NCBI GenBank assembly: GCA_946902875.1
Contig: OX336343.1
Location: 22,615,596-22,679,595, forward strand
Reading direction: 5' to 3'
Source: Nematopogon swammerdamellus
Lineage: Eukaryota; Arthropoda; Insecta; Lepidoptera; Adelidae
Length of the DNA stretch: 64,000 nt
Shown here piece after piece: positions 1-10,400 of the stretch. Each line of letters begins with the position of its first letter. Position 1 is the stretch's first letter. Both the position numbers and the translations under genes were made by a program. The notes beneath the pieces are model-generated. The model was not told where the DNA came from, did not search any database, and saw only the letters and a list, made by a program, of their open reading frames with translations.

Positions 1-639
1 AACTTTCAAATAAAAAAATATATATTACGAACATTCTTTTTAGACTGATGACTTTCGTATGCATTTGTTTTTCATCTATATGCCTAAATAAATGAAATTC
101 TTATGTCTATTTATTCTCCATTTAATATAATAGGGCAGGAAGCAGACGTTGCATTGTATGTATAGTAGACTAAGTGTGTAGAGAAGAATACCTACAAGAA
201 GAGACGGGAAAGGATTTAATACCCCGAGAAAATAATTCTGAGCAGGCAAGACTATCTAGATGTCTAGGAGATCGTTTAATTATTTGATGTAATAAGAAGC
301 TACAAAGACGGCGGCACCGTGACCATCGCGTCGTCGCCCGCCAGCTGTTGCTGAATAAATTCTCCACGCGAAGAAAGCGGAGAATCGCAGAGTTAGGGCC
401 GCTCTCCACTGGAAAACAAAATATACATTCGTAAGTATGATAAAGCGGGGCGGTTGGTCGGTCGGCCGGCACAGTGATCCCCCTTAAATTAGTATGTTTA
501 AATTCTTTATTGAATGTCAATTTATACAATTTAGGTTCAATAGGCGAGGTTAATGCCAAGAGGGATTCTATTCTAAGTATCTTTTGGGATGTGGGAGAAA
601 TATATGCAGGCGAACAAGAATATTTTGTGGAAATGTAGT
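1..639. other. Left edge, no recognisable gene
   Basis: AT-rich sequence with a more GC-rich patch at about 310-475. Open frames here have no recognisable domain and no repeat family from the rest of the window matches clearly. It may be decayed transposon sequence. Confidence 0.4.
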
Positions 640-1395
640 CGTATTAAACTGAATAGAAAGCGCAACATGTCCTCGATTTGGCGCCGAAAGTTAAGGTCGT
701 GCGAGTGCGACAGTTCGATCCTAGGAGCCCGAGGGGTTCGCTTAATTTAAGCGACGTGCCTTGGAAGTTGGAAGGAAGGAGCTGGTTTGAACGCCGCCGC
801 GCCCCGCTCTCTTTGCACTGAACGCGCAAACTTACACAAGCGTTGAACTCGACCAAATTATGTAGGTACAGCGGCCCAATCGGGAAATAGATCGGGGCGT
901 TTGTTCGTGCTCAGACACAAGTTCACACAAGTCTTCGCCTATTCTCATCCACAACATCCCGTCTGGCTATAGGGTGACTAGTTTAGGATCCGTGTGCCGT
1001 AGTACTGTCGTCGTCCGTGTAACAATGAATCCTCCCCAGCGGCAACATATAATTGATATGCAGTAGAAACATTGTGAGTGACAACACAGATCCCTGTGGT
1101 ACGCCGGCATTCACAGACATGGCGCCCGACGAGCAACCGTCCACTAGGCCGTGAATAGGTACTACGCCCGTGTAGGAAGTCGGCGACCAATCACAGAGGA
1201 CAAGGAAGTCCGTAAGCCGGCAATTGGCCCAGACTTGTGCCAAACCCTGTCAAATGCCTTGACAATATCAAATCCAATTGCCAAGGATTCACCGTGACCT
1301 TCAAGCGATTCCCCCCAAAGGTGAGTGACGTATGCTAGGAGATCACCAGCAGATCAGTTTGGCCGCAAGCCGTATTGCTGATAGCTGATGAGGAG
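640..1395 (-). pseudogene. LINE-A reverse transcriptase remnant
   Basis: Read on the minus strand, the piece gives successive reverse-transcriptase blocks in different frames: an N-terminal block reading QQYGFRPNRSAGDLLAYVTH at about 1395-1330, the VNAGVPQGSVLS block near 1110-1060, a degraded YADD box read as CYTDDD near 1010, and the NLVEFNA-type segment at 860-800. The order is that of a Jockey/CR1-group non-LTR retrotransposon. Several frameshifts and the altered catalytic box mean it cannot encode an active enzyme. Both the endonuclease and the 3' end are missing, so this is an internal fragment. The same N-terminal block occurs at 51.4-51.7 kb. Confidence 0.8.
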
Positions 1396-3211
1396 AATAA
1401 CTTTAAATTAAAACTCATGTATATCTATAAAATATACACAATACAAACTGATTATACGCATACATACTTTCATATTACGCAATATAAATGTATTTCTTCT
1501 TAATTATTTACTTTCACCTTTTTAGTAATTCCATAATATTGTACAGTGTTCGCCGTAATTGTTTTTTTTTATGGATAGCGCGACATATGATCAGTATTAT
1601 CAAACCAAAATGGAAATTTCAATGTGCGTCCAACGTAGACGCCCAAACAGGAAAATTCTGAGGAAAACCCAACAAAAACAACTTAATCTACAACATTTCA
1701 GACGAATCAGAATCCTGTGGAGAGCTCGCCTTATCGCCAATAAAAACCGCTCAGAAATCTCAACTCCTGCGCGCTTATAATCGATGATTCTGGAAAATCA
1801 CAAATTATTAAAAGTCGCAATAAAATCAAATGTGTAATTTCGAAATATCGCGCGAACAACAAATAATTTTCCCTATTTCCGAGAAATATTTTTCAAGCAG
1901 TGTTTCTTATCTATCCGCTCTAATTTGTCAACTTGGTGGCACTTCCTAGAATCAAGTTATTTTTCAAAAACCTTGCTCCTCACAAACAGAGGGCTTCTTT
2001 TGCGTGGTAGCGATCACACGGTCGCAGCATTGGTCGCAGCGTCTATTTAGTAATCTGTGGCAGCGTGCCTTTCGCGTTCGCGCGGCCACTATAATCCCTT
2101 TGTAACCCCTGCCCGACGCACAAGGAGGGGTGTTATAAGTTTTTAGTTTTAGTATGGGTCTTTCTCCGGATGGGCAGAATAAGCGAGTCCGGATCGAAAA
2201 GTCTTATAAAATGGATTCATAATACTTTCATATTTTTTTATATTGTAGATATGATTAAAATACTAGGGGGGGCCTGTGTCCTTTTTTTAATTCATTAATT
2301 AGAAATGCGATAAAAAAAATTCTAACTGCTGAAATCTTGACTTCACTGGCGCGTCCGGACTACACTTTGCGGTAGAAAACATTTTTTTTCTTATCATCTA
2401 TAAGGAATTACGCTACTTTGTATATGTTCTCTAAAACCTAGTTAGTTATGCTTTACCTTATATTTTTACTAAGCATGAATACGCTTTAGAAGACGAAATA
2501 CGAATTATTTTATCTGCGTCCGCTAGTTTCCTTTGATATCGGTGGCGCGCACGAATACGCTCATAGATCCTATATTATTGTAGCTGCGTGCATAGCTGTT
2601 AAAGCGAAACAAAATATCAGTCGCGCCGCTTCTGTGGCGAGGACAACACGTCTGTGCGTTCCTGTGCGGCCGTGTTATTAAGGTATGTAATCGTTTTCGG
2701 TGGCTTGGTAACGTATAAAATTGATTTCGCTGAACCAATTTTCTCGTTATTTATTTGACATATTACTATTATATTTTAATTAGAGATTGTCTTATTAGTC
2801 CTAGATCTCCAACTTATAGAGCAATACTGTATATATAGATTATATTTGCAAATATTTTAGATTTTCCTTACTTTTTTGATTTCAGTGTCAATGACTTCGG
2901 TGTTTTCGGTGGAAATAGGTGCACCGAAGTCAATTTCAAAACCACCGAAAGCAAGAAACATATTTTTTAATTAAATAGCATGCCTATTATAACTTATAAA
3001 CAGGATAACTTATGTATTTGAGGTTTAGAAATGAAAAAAAAATTAAATTCACATAAATTTAAAAACATTTAAGACTGCAAACTCTACGTAGCAAAACCTA
3101 ACTTACTGTATTCTATTGCGTCATTGAGAGTTTTCGTCGAATGAAGTACAAAAAAAAACAACAGTTTTTCTTTTAATCGAAGTTAGTATTATGCCGTTTA
3201 CACTGTATTAA
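1396..3211. other. AT-rich spacer, no gene seen
   Basis: No coding region is supported. Near 2108-2145 there is a short CCCGACGCA...GGAGGGGTGTTATAAG stretch of a type seen in the W repeats. A cluster of ACCGAA/TTCGGT motifs lies at 2890-2950 and has a partner cluster at 5580-5760 (see findings). Confidence 0.4.
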
Positions 3212-3437
3212 CTAAATAACTTTTGAGACTAGTATATATTTCTTATTAAATATGTTTTGCGTTACGGTAGATCCGACTTTAGGACGAACATCAGCTTTCC
3301 GAAGGCAGCCCAACCCAGTTGAATGTGTCTCTCTACCTCCTTGAGTAGGCCTTGTCGACCTACCTAGCCGAAATATTTGTTCGAAATATACGTATTCCTC
3401 CACTTGTTCGATCATTTCACCGTAGATCAGACCTAGA
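3212..3437 (-). pseudogene. RTE-clade LINE, C-terminal fragment
   Basis: The minus-strand translation contains GEMIEQVEEYVYFEQ followed by a degraded tail, which corresponds to the block after the reverse transcriptase of lepidopteran RTE elements (usual form: IE-VEEYVYLGQ). It is the downstream continuation of the RTE segment at 3953-4204; LINE-B is inserted between them. Stops follow, so it is a pseudogene. Confidence 0.65.
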
Positions 3438-3952
3438 TGGCACCCTAGATGGTGCCTGCTCGGCCGACTACTCAATCAATGCTGGTGTTCCACAAGGATC
3501 CGTGATGTCGCCTACGCTGTTTCTATTATTCATCAACGACATGCTCTCGCTCGGCGAAATACATTGTTACGTGGAGGACAGCACGGTGCACGAAGGGTTC
3601 ATCAAGGACTGGAAGGGTAGAGAAGCCTCAGCAGCAAACGCGAGACGCGAAACTGTTGCTCGGGTTGACCAGATTCTCGAAACACCCCTTTGTAGTCGAC
3701 AGAAGAGTTCTTCGAACTGCACGATTCTCTAAATCGTTCTTGTGCCGCACTCCAAAGGTGTGGAACGGGCTCCCAGGGAATATCTTTCCCCACTCCTACA
3801 ATCCACGGATCTTCAAATCGCGGGTTAATAGCCTTTCCCCAGCGACATTAGTCAACCTCCAAGCCGGACTGGCACCTCCTCGGCGGTGAAATTGGTTGCG
3901 CCTGAAGCTTCGACCTCGGGTAGAGCCACCCAGTTCAGAAGCAATAAAAAAA
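3437..3952 (+). pseudogene. LINE-B, internally deleted copy with intact 3' end
   Basis: Frame 3 gives a reverse-transcriptase block (INAGVPQGSVMSPTLF, then CYVEDS in place of CYADDS). Sequence then jumps, after an internal deletion near 3600-3690, to the LINE-B C-terminus (FSKSFLCRTPKVWNGLPGN). The element ends with GAGCCACCCAGTTCAGAAGC and an A-run. The same C-terminus appears at 34.9-35.6 kb and 36.2-36.4 kb. It sits between two collinear halves of an RTE, so it inserted after the RTE. Confidence 0.7.
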
Positions 3953-4204
3953 ATCCAGGTTCATCCTCAGGCCGACGTTCAGCGCGAGGTCTCGCGAGAC
4001 CTCGTAAAGGTCGCTGAGCGTCTCTTGAAGCTGAACCCGGGTATGGGCGAGGAGGACAATGTTATCCGCGAAACGGAGATGACAGATGACTGAGAAACTC
4101 CCCATTGACATTTATTCCAATGTTCTCCCACTCAAGCGTCTTGAACACGTCTTCAAGAGCTTTTGCAAGGAGCTTGGGTGAGATCACGTCCCCTTGCCTC
4201 ACTC
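3953..4204 (-). pseudogene. RTE-clade LINE, reverse transcriptase fragment
   Basis: The minus strand reads GKGVRQGDVISPKLLAKALE followed by a FADN(I)V-like box and ALNVGLNMN. This matches the fingers/palm region of RTE-clade reverse transcriptases (usual active site FADD, here FADN after a frame change). It is collinear with 3212-3437 on the same strand. The interruption by LINE-B explains the gap. Confidence 0.7.
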
Positions 4205-5150
4205 CCTTACCAAGGACCATTTTTTTAAATAAAAAGCGCGACATGAGACGACGAGCCACCAATAAGGTGCCTAATGACGCCCATGGAAATTCGGTCGTAC
4301 GCTGGGCTTTCGAATGCCATGCCGGCCTGACATGTGCTATTCACGCCTCTCTTGAAGGACCCGAGACGATACTTGGGGGGAAATACGTGGGCAGGGAGAG
4401 CGTTCCAGAGTTTACCAGTTCTGTGGAGGAAAGACCTGCAGAACCGATTGGTACTCACCCGTATAAGTCCAGCGTATAGGGATGCAATCCCTGTCGAGTG
4501 CGCGTTGTGCGGAGGTGGAAAGGGGACGGAAGGATCGCGTTAAACAGCTCCTCCGAGCATTCACCATGGGTTGAATAAGCGATAGAACACACTTATGTCG
4601 CCGACATTCCTACGGAGTTGCAGTGGTTCTAGATCGCGGTACACGTTGGGGTCATCCACTAGTCGCAGGGCTCGACTCAGGATCGAATCCAAAGGCGCAA
4701 GCTGGTATTTAGCTGAGCCAACCCACAAGTACGAGCAGTACCCCAAGCAGGACCTAATCTGTGCTATACAAAAGCAGCCTTTGGCCCGGCGTGAAGTACC
4801 GTCGCACCTTATTGAGTACGCCCAACTTTTTAGAAACTAGCTTGGCCTTGCACTAGATTATGGCGCCGAAAGTTTAGGTCGTGCGACAGTTCGACTCTGA
4901 GGATCCCGAGGTGATCGCTTAATTTTAGCGACGGGACCTGGAAGGAAGGAGCGGGTGTGAACGCCGTTCTTTTCGCACTGAACGCGCAGACTGTCTTGGA
5001 AGCGTTAAATTCGACCAAATTAGTACGGCCCCATTCGGAAATAGACCGAAGCGTTTGTTCGAGTTCAGACAGTCTTCGCCTCTTCTCATCCACAACGTCC
5101 CGTCTGGCTGAAGGGTGACTGGTGTAGGATCCGTGTACCTACTTTTGTCC
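4205..5150 (-). pseudogene. LINE-A 3' portion
   Basis: On the minus strand the piece begins with ELEQTLRSISEWGRTNLVEF (5093-4990), continues with LWVGSAKYQLAPLDSI (4746-4561), and finishes with FCRSFLHRTGKLWNALPA (4458-4225). The untranslated end is recognisable by the GTCGCGC and poly-A (read as poly-T at 4210). Frameshifts break it into three frames. The 5' part with the catalytic YADD is missing, so the copy is 5'-truncated, as is usual for LINE insertions. Confidence 0.8.
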
Positions 5151-5841
5151 GCATAAAAATGTATGTTGCCGAGTACTTAGCAGAATATCATTGGATGGGG
5201 CGAGTATTTTCATGGAGTCTCACAGTCACCGCCGTTTACCGATACAAGTTTTGGAGTATCTCGACGTATCGGTGGTCGATTTATTATTAGGTATAGTATT
5301 ACGTGTGAGCTTTGCCGTGATAGCGAATTCAAAAGAGGAATGCTTAGCTAAAAAAAGAGTGGCTGAAGGACTTAGAAAAGCTAGAAATAAAAGCGACTCC
5401 ATACTTTATGCACTTAACCAGGAAAGAGACCGGCAATATCACAAAAAAAAATTTTGCAATATAAATCTGCTCAATACCTACTCATATCGAAATTGCACAC
5501 AATTGTAGTTGGTATTGTTTGTTCTTTTGCACAGTTGCATAGTGTTTAAAGTGTTAAGTTATAAAGTAATTACACGATTTGATTTCGGTGACTTAAATAT
5601 TGATTTCGGTGGACATCATATTTTTTAAATTCAATAACTTCATAACCGTTCAATCAATTTCGTTCCCTCCACCACCATTCGATTCTAAATTAATTCTAAA
5701 TTATCTTTTGCCTGTGAGAATGTCTAAATTCAAAGAAAAAAAAAGTGCCACCGAAGTCATCGAAATATTGCGACGGCGGAGAAAGACCCGTATTTTTAAT
5801 TATAAAAATGCAAATCTAAAATTATTGGAAAAAATACATCC
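5151..5841. other. Unrecognised open frames
   Basis: Two plus-strand frames are open here. One at 5191-5508 contains a Lys/Arg/Glu-rich, probably helical segment (KKRVAEGLRKARNKSDSIL). The other, from about 5720, begins MSKFKEKKSATEVIEILRRR and ends in SINE sequence. Neither matches a family I know. They may be exons of a decayed transposon, because CACCGAAGTCA-type motifs in opposite orientation flank the whole 2.9-5.8 kb block. Confidence 0.25.
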
Positions 5842-6067
5842 CGACCTACTAGGTGGTAGGGTTCAACCCGGCCGGGTTGGTACCACCGCATTAAATGAAA
5901 CGTCGGTCGAAACGGCTATGTTTGTGTTTTCCGTCCAGTTCAGTGTAGCCGACATGAAATGAAGGGAAGCACTGACATGGCACCTAGTTCACCCGGTGTT
6001 ATGGGCTGACATCACGGATGTTGTAGGTGATGTAGCCAACCAGTGTCAGTTTTCATAAAAAAAAAAC
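5842..6067 (+). repeat. SINE-S, 5'-truncated
   Basis: Body and tail of the SINE-S family, starting at the CTACTAGGTGGTAGGGTT motif and running through GGCACCTAGTTCACCCGGTG and GTGTCAG to an A-run. The 5S-like head is absent. Its A-tail abuts the tRNA-like sequence that follows. Confidence 0.85.
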
Positions 6068-6133
6068 CAGGACTTGAACCTGGGTCTCTGGCTTGACCCG
6101 CCAACGCGATAATCTACACCACCGGGCCGTTAC
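6066..6133 (-). pseudogene. tRNA-Asp(GTC)-like sequence
   Basis: On the minus strand this has a box-A-like TGGTGTAGATT, an anticodon stem TTGGC/GCCAG closing a 7-base loop with GTC at the anticodon position, and a T arm CCAGG/CCTGG with loop TTCAAGT. The acceptor stem has no 3' partner because poly-T follows directly. It is therefore either a tRNA pseudogene or the head of a tRNA-derived SINE whose body is lost. Confidence 0.55.
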
Positions 6134-6263
6134 ATATTATCTCCAAATGTTCGATTTATTGCACTGCACCTTCATGAATAATGTCGCATACTTTTTGCGA
6201 TCAGTCAAATTGCACGGTTCTACATTGAACCTTATAAAAACTTTTACATACAATTTTTTAGTA

Positions 6264-6925
6264 TTAGGTTCCGTATCCGTACAGGACCCTATTACAGAGC
6301 CTAGGCCGTCTGTCTACCCGACCGTATGTTCGTCTGTCTATCCGTTCATCTGTCTGTCTGTTTGTCTATCCTACCATTAAAGGGCTGTATTTTTTTAACA
6401 GTATTAGGTAGCCGGTTAAAATTTTCACAGAATATGTGTTATTAGGGCGGAGAAAAAAACAGTAAAAATTAAGGGGGGTCCCCAACCCATACAAGAAATA
6501 TGGTTTTTTCAACGTTTTCTTGTTTTTGCTCTATCGTGAAAAAATTGGTTGTCTGTAAAGTCGGTTTACGGACGATAGTTTTACGTGGTCGTCATCAATT
6601 TGTGCTGCCCTGGTACTTTAGAACCAGAGAGATAAATGTGTACAAGCCGACGCTTGGGCCGTTTGTGCCTCTCTATCGCTTGTTACGCGCTCTCGCTTGC
6701 ACACACAGGCTCAGATGAAACGTGACACTTTTTCGTGCGTGCAGCCGGTGTTCATCAATTTATAAGACGTGACGTTATCACGTCAAAACTGTAATACATA
6801 CAAGCGTCAAACTTGGTGTGATTATAGTGCAACCGCAAAATACTGCCAAGTAAAAGAACAAAAATAAAAACCGGCCAATTACTGTTGGTACGGAACCCTC
6901 GGTGCGCGAGTCCGTCTCGCACTTG
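6264..6925 (-). repeat. U repeat, long copy
   Basis: U is recognised by one end reading CCAAGTGCGAGTCGGACTCG and the other reading GGATACGGAAACCTAAAAA. Here it is inverted. The middle keeps the CACAGAATATGTGTTA motif and a GACA/GACG microsatellite. About 300 bp (6520-6830) not found in other copies lies inside and may be an insertion. Confidence 0.65.
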
Positions 6926-7063
6926 TTTTCCAAGACGGAGCAAAGTGACGTTCATTTAATTAGTTAATCAATCGATAAAATTATCGATAACAACTAAACG
7001 AAAATTTAAAATTTGTCGGAAACTGTCAACACTCAAAACGTCACTATCCTCCGTCTTATAAAT

Positions 7064-7368
7064 AAAACCGACCAAGTGCGAGTCGGACGAGCGCACCGAG
7101 GTTTCCGCACCACAAAAAAAAACTGAAAAAAAACACGTTTCTTTTATGATAACCCCCCTTAATTTTTTACTTAAATTTTTTTTATTATTTGTTGTTATAT
7201 CGGCCATAATAAATAACACATATTCTGTGAAAAATTCAACGGGCTACCTATTACGGTTCAAGAGATACAGCCCTCGGACAGACGGACGGACGGACAGACA
7301 GACAGACCGACAGACGGCAGCGTAGGCTTAGTAATAGGCTTCCGTACGGGCTACGGAAAACTAAAAAT
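7064..7368 (+). repeat. U repeat, near full length
   Basis: Both diagnostic ends are present, with the CACATATTCTGTGAAAA motif, the CGGACAGACGGACGG microsatellite and the GTAGGCTTAGTAATAGGCTT block in the usual order. No coding capacity is seen; classification (SINE-like or MITE) is open. Confidence 0.7.
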
Positions 7369-7379
7369 TACAAACTAAA

Positions 7380-7535
7380 AAGCCCCCGACACATCAACGA
7401 CATCTAAATATGAAACAAATATTTCAGCTTTGTTAATAAAAAGGCGCCGTCGGAGGACCGGGATCTTTATCAAACATAGCTATAAGAATCATCCCCAACC
7501 TAGCTTTCTAAAATAAACCCTCAATCGGCCCATCC
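7380..7535 (-). repeat. W repeat fragment
   Basis: Contains the W signature CATAGCTATAAGAATCATCC and a CTAGCTTTCTAAAATAAA block that recur at 11.7-12.0, 44.8-45.0 and 47.3-47.5 kb. The microsatellite end is missing. Confidence 0.5.
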
Positions 7536-7547
7536 ATCATTTTGTCA

Positions 7548-7870
7548 GCCTCGATAGCTCAGTGGTGCAGACAGTCAACTGTCGCTATTGAATGTTAAGC
7601 AACGCTGGGTGCGGTCAGCGATAGGTGGTGGTACTAGACACGTAGGCCACCACCGCCCGGGCCCCCATCTCGGAGAGCTCCGTATCCGCCGGACTGCACG
7701 GCGACGTCGTCGTCGCGCAGCTGTTTTCAAAATCTTGATCTTCGCGCGAGCGTCGCCTCATGGTTGCACTACACCACCGGTAGCGGGGGCACTAGACGGG
7801 ACGCGAGGTCCCAAAAGTCCCGACAAACGACAAATAAATAAGAAATAAATAAAGAAATAATGAAATAATG
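7548..7870 (+). repeat. SINE with 5S-like head and unrelated body
   Basis: The first about 65 bp match the SINE-S head (box-A-like TAGCTCAGTGG, then GTTAAGCAACGCTGGGTGCG). Directly after GGTCAG the sequence departs from SINE-S into a GC-rich stretch (GGTGGTGGTACTAGACACG, then GGGACGCGAGGTCCC) and ends in an AAATAAATAAG-type A-rich tail. This has the SINE layout (Pol III head, body, A-rich tail) with a different body. Only one copy is in the window. Confidence 0.55.
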
Positions 7871-8440
7871 AAGTGAAAAACGGACACTTCTTTAAACTAA
7901 TAAATAGCTGTGTCCGCGTATCCGCTTACTGCAAACATAGGTACATAAACACGCATAATATACGAACACACATACAAATATGTATACCTACTTCATACAC
8001 ACACACATAACCATTCTTAAATACATAATTTAACTACATAAATTGCATAATGTGTAGATATATAAATTTTACATTTTTTTTTTTTTATCAAAACCTAAAA
8101 TTAATATAAAGATAAACGGAGTTTCCAACACCGGCGGCGGGGAAAATACTAAATTATTTATTATTATTTATTTATTAAAACATGCACAAACGGTAGTCTC
8201 AATTTACTTCTCTAAACATTCATGCTTCTATGAAACCCACACACACATTGACACTTCTAGTCTCAGCGAAAACTGTAGTAGAAGTTGAAACAAACTGACT
8301 GACTGACTGAACCGTTTTATTTATTCACTCGTACTAATTCTATCACTAATCAGTAATTCACACTACCCACATATCATAAGACGTTTCTTTACAAATGATT
8401 ACAATCAATTATGTAATCTTAGTTACTTAGCGTAAGTGAA
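7871..8440. other. AT-rich spacer
   Basis: Low-complexity AT-rich DNA with CACACA patches; no gene, RNA or clear repeat family is seen. Confidence 0.4.
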
Positions 8441-8834
8441 AAAACCGACTTCCTAAAAAAAGTAAAACTAAAAAACTATTTAAAATAAAAATATAAAAAC
8501 CGCCTTCAAAAATATATGAAATAAAAACCTAAAAAAAAAAACGAACCCTAGAGTTGAAGGCGGTGCTAAAAAGGCTACACAAATCACAAAGGATATTATC
8601 ATCCACTCATGTTTTCTTTCATGCATCATTTTTGCTTGCTTTACAAATCACAAAGGATATTATCATCCACTCATGTTTTCTTTCATGCATCATTTTTGCT
8701 TGCTTTAGCACCGCCTTCAACTCTAGGGTTCGTTTTTTTTTTTAGGTTTTTATTTCATATATTTTTGAAGGCGGTTTTTATATTTTTATTTTAAATAGTT
8801 TTTTAGTTTTACTTTTTTTAGGAAGTCGGTTTTA
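8441..8834. repeat. Palindrome with duplicated centre
   Basis: The arms begin AAAACCGACTTCC and end GGAAGTCGGTTTTA and are almost perfectly complementary for about 135 bp each, including CGAACCCTAGAGTTGAAGGC. The centre holds two direct copies of a roughly 60-bp unit (ACAAATCACAAAGGATATTA...). The equivalent palindromes in C2 and C3 have one copy of this centre. Confidence 0.9.
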
Positions 8835-8899
8835 TGTTTTTTAAAACTTTTTTTTTATTTCACAGTTTTTTTTAGTAATTTTTTGCTATTAATGTACTC

Positions 8900-8936
8900 G
8901 GCGGAATCGCTCGGCCTTCGGCCTCGCGATTCCGCC
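8900..8936. repeat. Hairpin in C elements
   Basis: GGCGGAATCGC pairs with GCGATTCCGCC, and the intervening GGCCTTCGGCC can pair again. Identical sequence occurs in C1, C2 and C3. It lies just upstream of the SINE-S head. Confidence 0.85.
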
Positions 8937-8982
8937 TCGCTTTCCAATCCGATCTTGACCCAATTAAAATAGGACCACGTCA

Positions 8983-9364
8983 GCTTCGATAGCTCAGTGG
9001 TGCAGACAGTCAACTGTCGCTATTGAATTTTAAGCAACGCTGGGTGCGGTCAGTACTTAGATGGGTGACCGCTGACCGTTGGAGGCTGACCAAGGTTCGG
9101 ATTCCTCGTAAAACTGTAAGTCCCTTCCCTCGTAATCTTACTTGGTGGTAGGGTTTAACCCGCCCGGGTTGATACCACCGCACTGAATGAAACGTCGGTC
9201 AAAACGGCTATGTAAATAGTTTGTGTTTTCCGACCAGTTCAGTGTAGCCGGCACGATCAAAGGGGGAAGCACTGACATGGCACCTAGTTCACCCGGTGTT
9301 ATGGGCTGACATCACGGACGTTGTAGGTGATGTAGCAAACCGTGTCAGTTCCCATAAAAAAAAA
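8983..9364 (+). repeat. SINE-S, full-length reference copy
   Basis: The head has a tRNA-like box A (TAGCTCAGTGG, 8990 region), followed by a 5S-rRNA-like internal control region (GTTAAGC/TTTAAGCAACG, GGGTGCGGTC, TACTTAGATGGGTGACC) and then a box-B-like GGTTCGGATTCC. The central domain (CTTGGTGGTAGGGTT, GTACCACCGCACTGAATGA) and the tail (GGCACCTAGTTCACCCGGTG, GTGTCAG) end in an A-run. SINEs are non-coding and move with LINE machinery. The layout resembles HaSE3 of H. armigera, a 5S-derived SINE sharing body and tail with a tRNA-derived one; that identification is from memory and not aligned. Confidence 0.85.
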
Positions 9365-9409
9365 TCCGTTTGGGAGCTACGATGCGACAGACAGACAGAC
9401 ACACAGACA

Positions 9410-9648
9410 GACGGACTCTTAAACCGATCATCCAAATTCAATGAAACTTAGTACAAGCACATTTTACTATACGGGACACAGGATAGGCTAAATAAAATAC
9501 AGTTTTGGTTACGCTAACACGTGGTACGTGGTTCTCATACAAACCCGAGTACAAACAGAATTTGTTCCGCGCGCCGAAATAACGATACGGTAGCGGGCTT
9601 ACTTACTTTACGAATTTGAAGCGAGCGAAGCCGCGGGCAAAATCTAGT
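9410..9648 (-). repeat. P repeat
   Basis: P on its sense strand starts TTTGCCCGCGGCTTCGCTCG, then GCCCGCTACCGTA, TTTCGGCGCGCGGAACAATT, GAGCCACATCTTAGCGTAAC, GGATGATCGGTTTAAGAG and ends near ACTTACTCCATGACCATCCC. Here the 5' two thirds are present on the minus strand. A short W-type microsatellite (CGACAGACAGACAGAC) precedes it at 9375-9408. Confidence 0.75.
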
Positions 9649-10028
9649 AAGATATAAACCTCAAAATAGTTTTGATGCCTTTAAATGAGCTAATTTAATT
9701 ATTTTGAGGTTTATCGAGCTTCACGTACCGGAGTAATCACCTCAGACAGCGCGTGTGAGAGACAGACAGATTTTATAAAGGTACCTAGCAACATCGTAGG
9801 ATTTACGGATTTTACGTAACCCTAAAAATGGTTCATAGAATTTATTCCGAGAATAATTCCAAATTCTCACATCTTTGCTACTTCTCGTATTTTCTTAGAC
9901 TATTTTCGAGTTACTGCCATCTGTCAGGGTTTGTTGTGTGTGTGTGTGATGTGATGAGTGTGTGAGGGTATGTGTGTGTGTGGATCTAACATTTTTGCGC
10001 CATCATCAATCATGTGGTCATAACTTGA
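9649..10028. repeat. Spacer with GT microsatellite
   Basis: No gene is seen. A GT-rich simple repeat runs from about 9933 to 9982. Confidence 0.6.
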
Positions 10029-10400
10029 ATGGATGACAGTTCGACCGTTGAGGCTGGCCATGGTTTTTGTTTTTTTTTTTTTGTTATGGAAACTGACACG
10101 GTTTGCAACATCACCTACTACATCCGCGATGTCAGCCCATAACACCTTAGTGAGCTAGGTGTTCCCTTCATTTCATGTCGGATACACTGAACTGGACGGA
10201 AAACACGAAATATTTACCTGTTTCGATCGACGACGACGTTTCATTCGGTGCGGTGGTACCAACCCGGGCGGGATAAACCCCTATTATAATAAGGCAAGAA
10301 GGGAAGGGACCTACAGTTCTACGTGGAATCCACGGTCCACGGTACCACGGTCGGCCTCCATCGGTCGTTCGGTCACTCATCCAAAAGCTGACCGCGACAG
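10029..10400 (-). repeat. SINE-S copy, inverted, beside head fragment
   Basis: A minus-strand SINE-S runs from poly-T at 10066 to the GGCCTCCATCGGTCG head-proximal region near 10370. Just left of the poly-T, 10029-10064 is a plus-strand scrap of a SINE-S head (GACCGTTGAGGCTGGCC). A plus-strand scrap of the SINE-S tail also follows at 10400-10515. Three pieces in alternating orientation suggest SINE-on-SINE insertion. Confidence 0.75.

Larger units (their letters stand above)
8441..9364 (-). mobile_element. C0: partial C composite
   Basis: The order is a 394-bp palindrome (8441-8834), a T-rich link, a strong hairpin (8900-8936), a short spacer and a complete SINE-S (8983-9364). The same palindrome-hairpin-SINE order is found in C1, C2 and C3, but here the SINE keeps its tail and the array and distal module are absent. 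The orientation is that of C1, opposite to C2 and C3. Confidence 0.75.

Noticed and set aside
8554..8794. Two overlapping short frames with MFSFMHHF repeats
   Set aside because: Lie within the palindrome and its duplicated centre; no coding signal.
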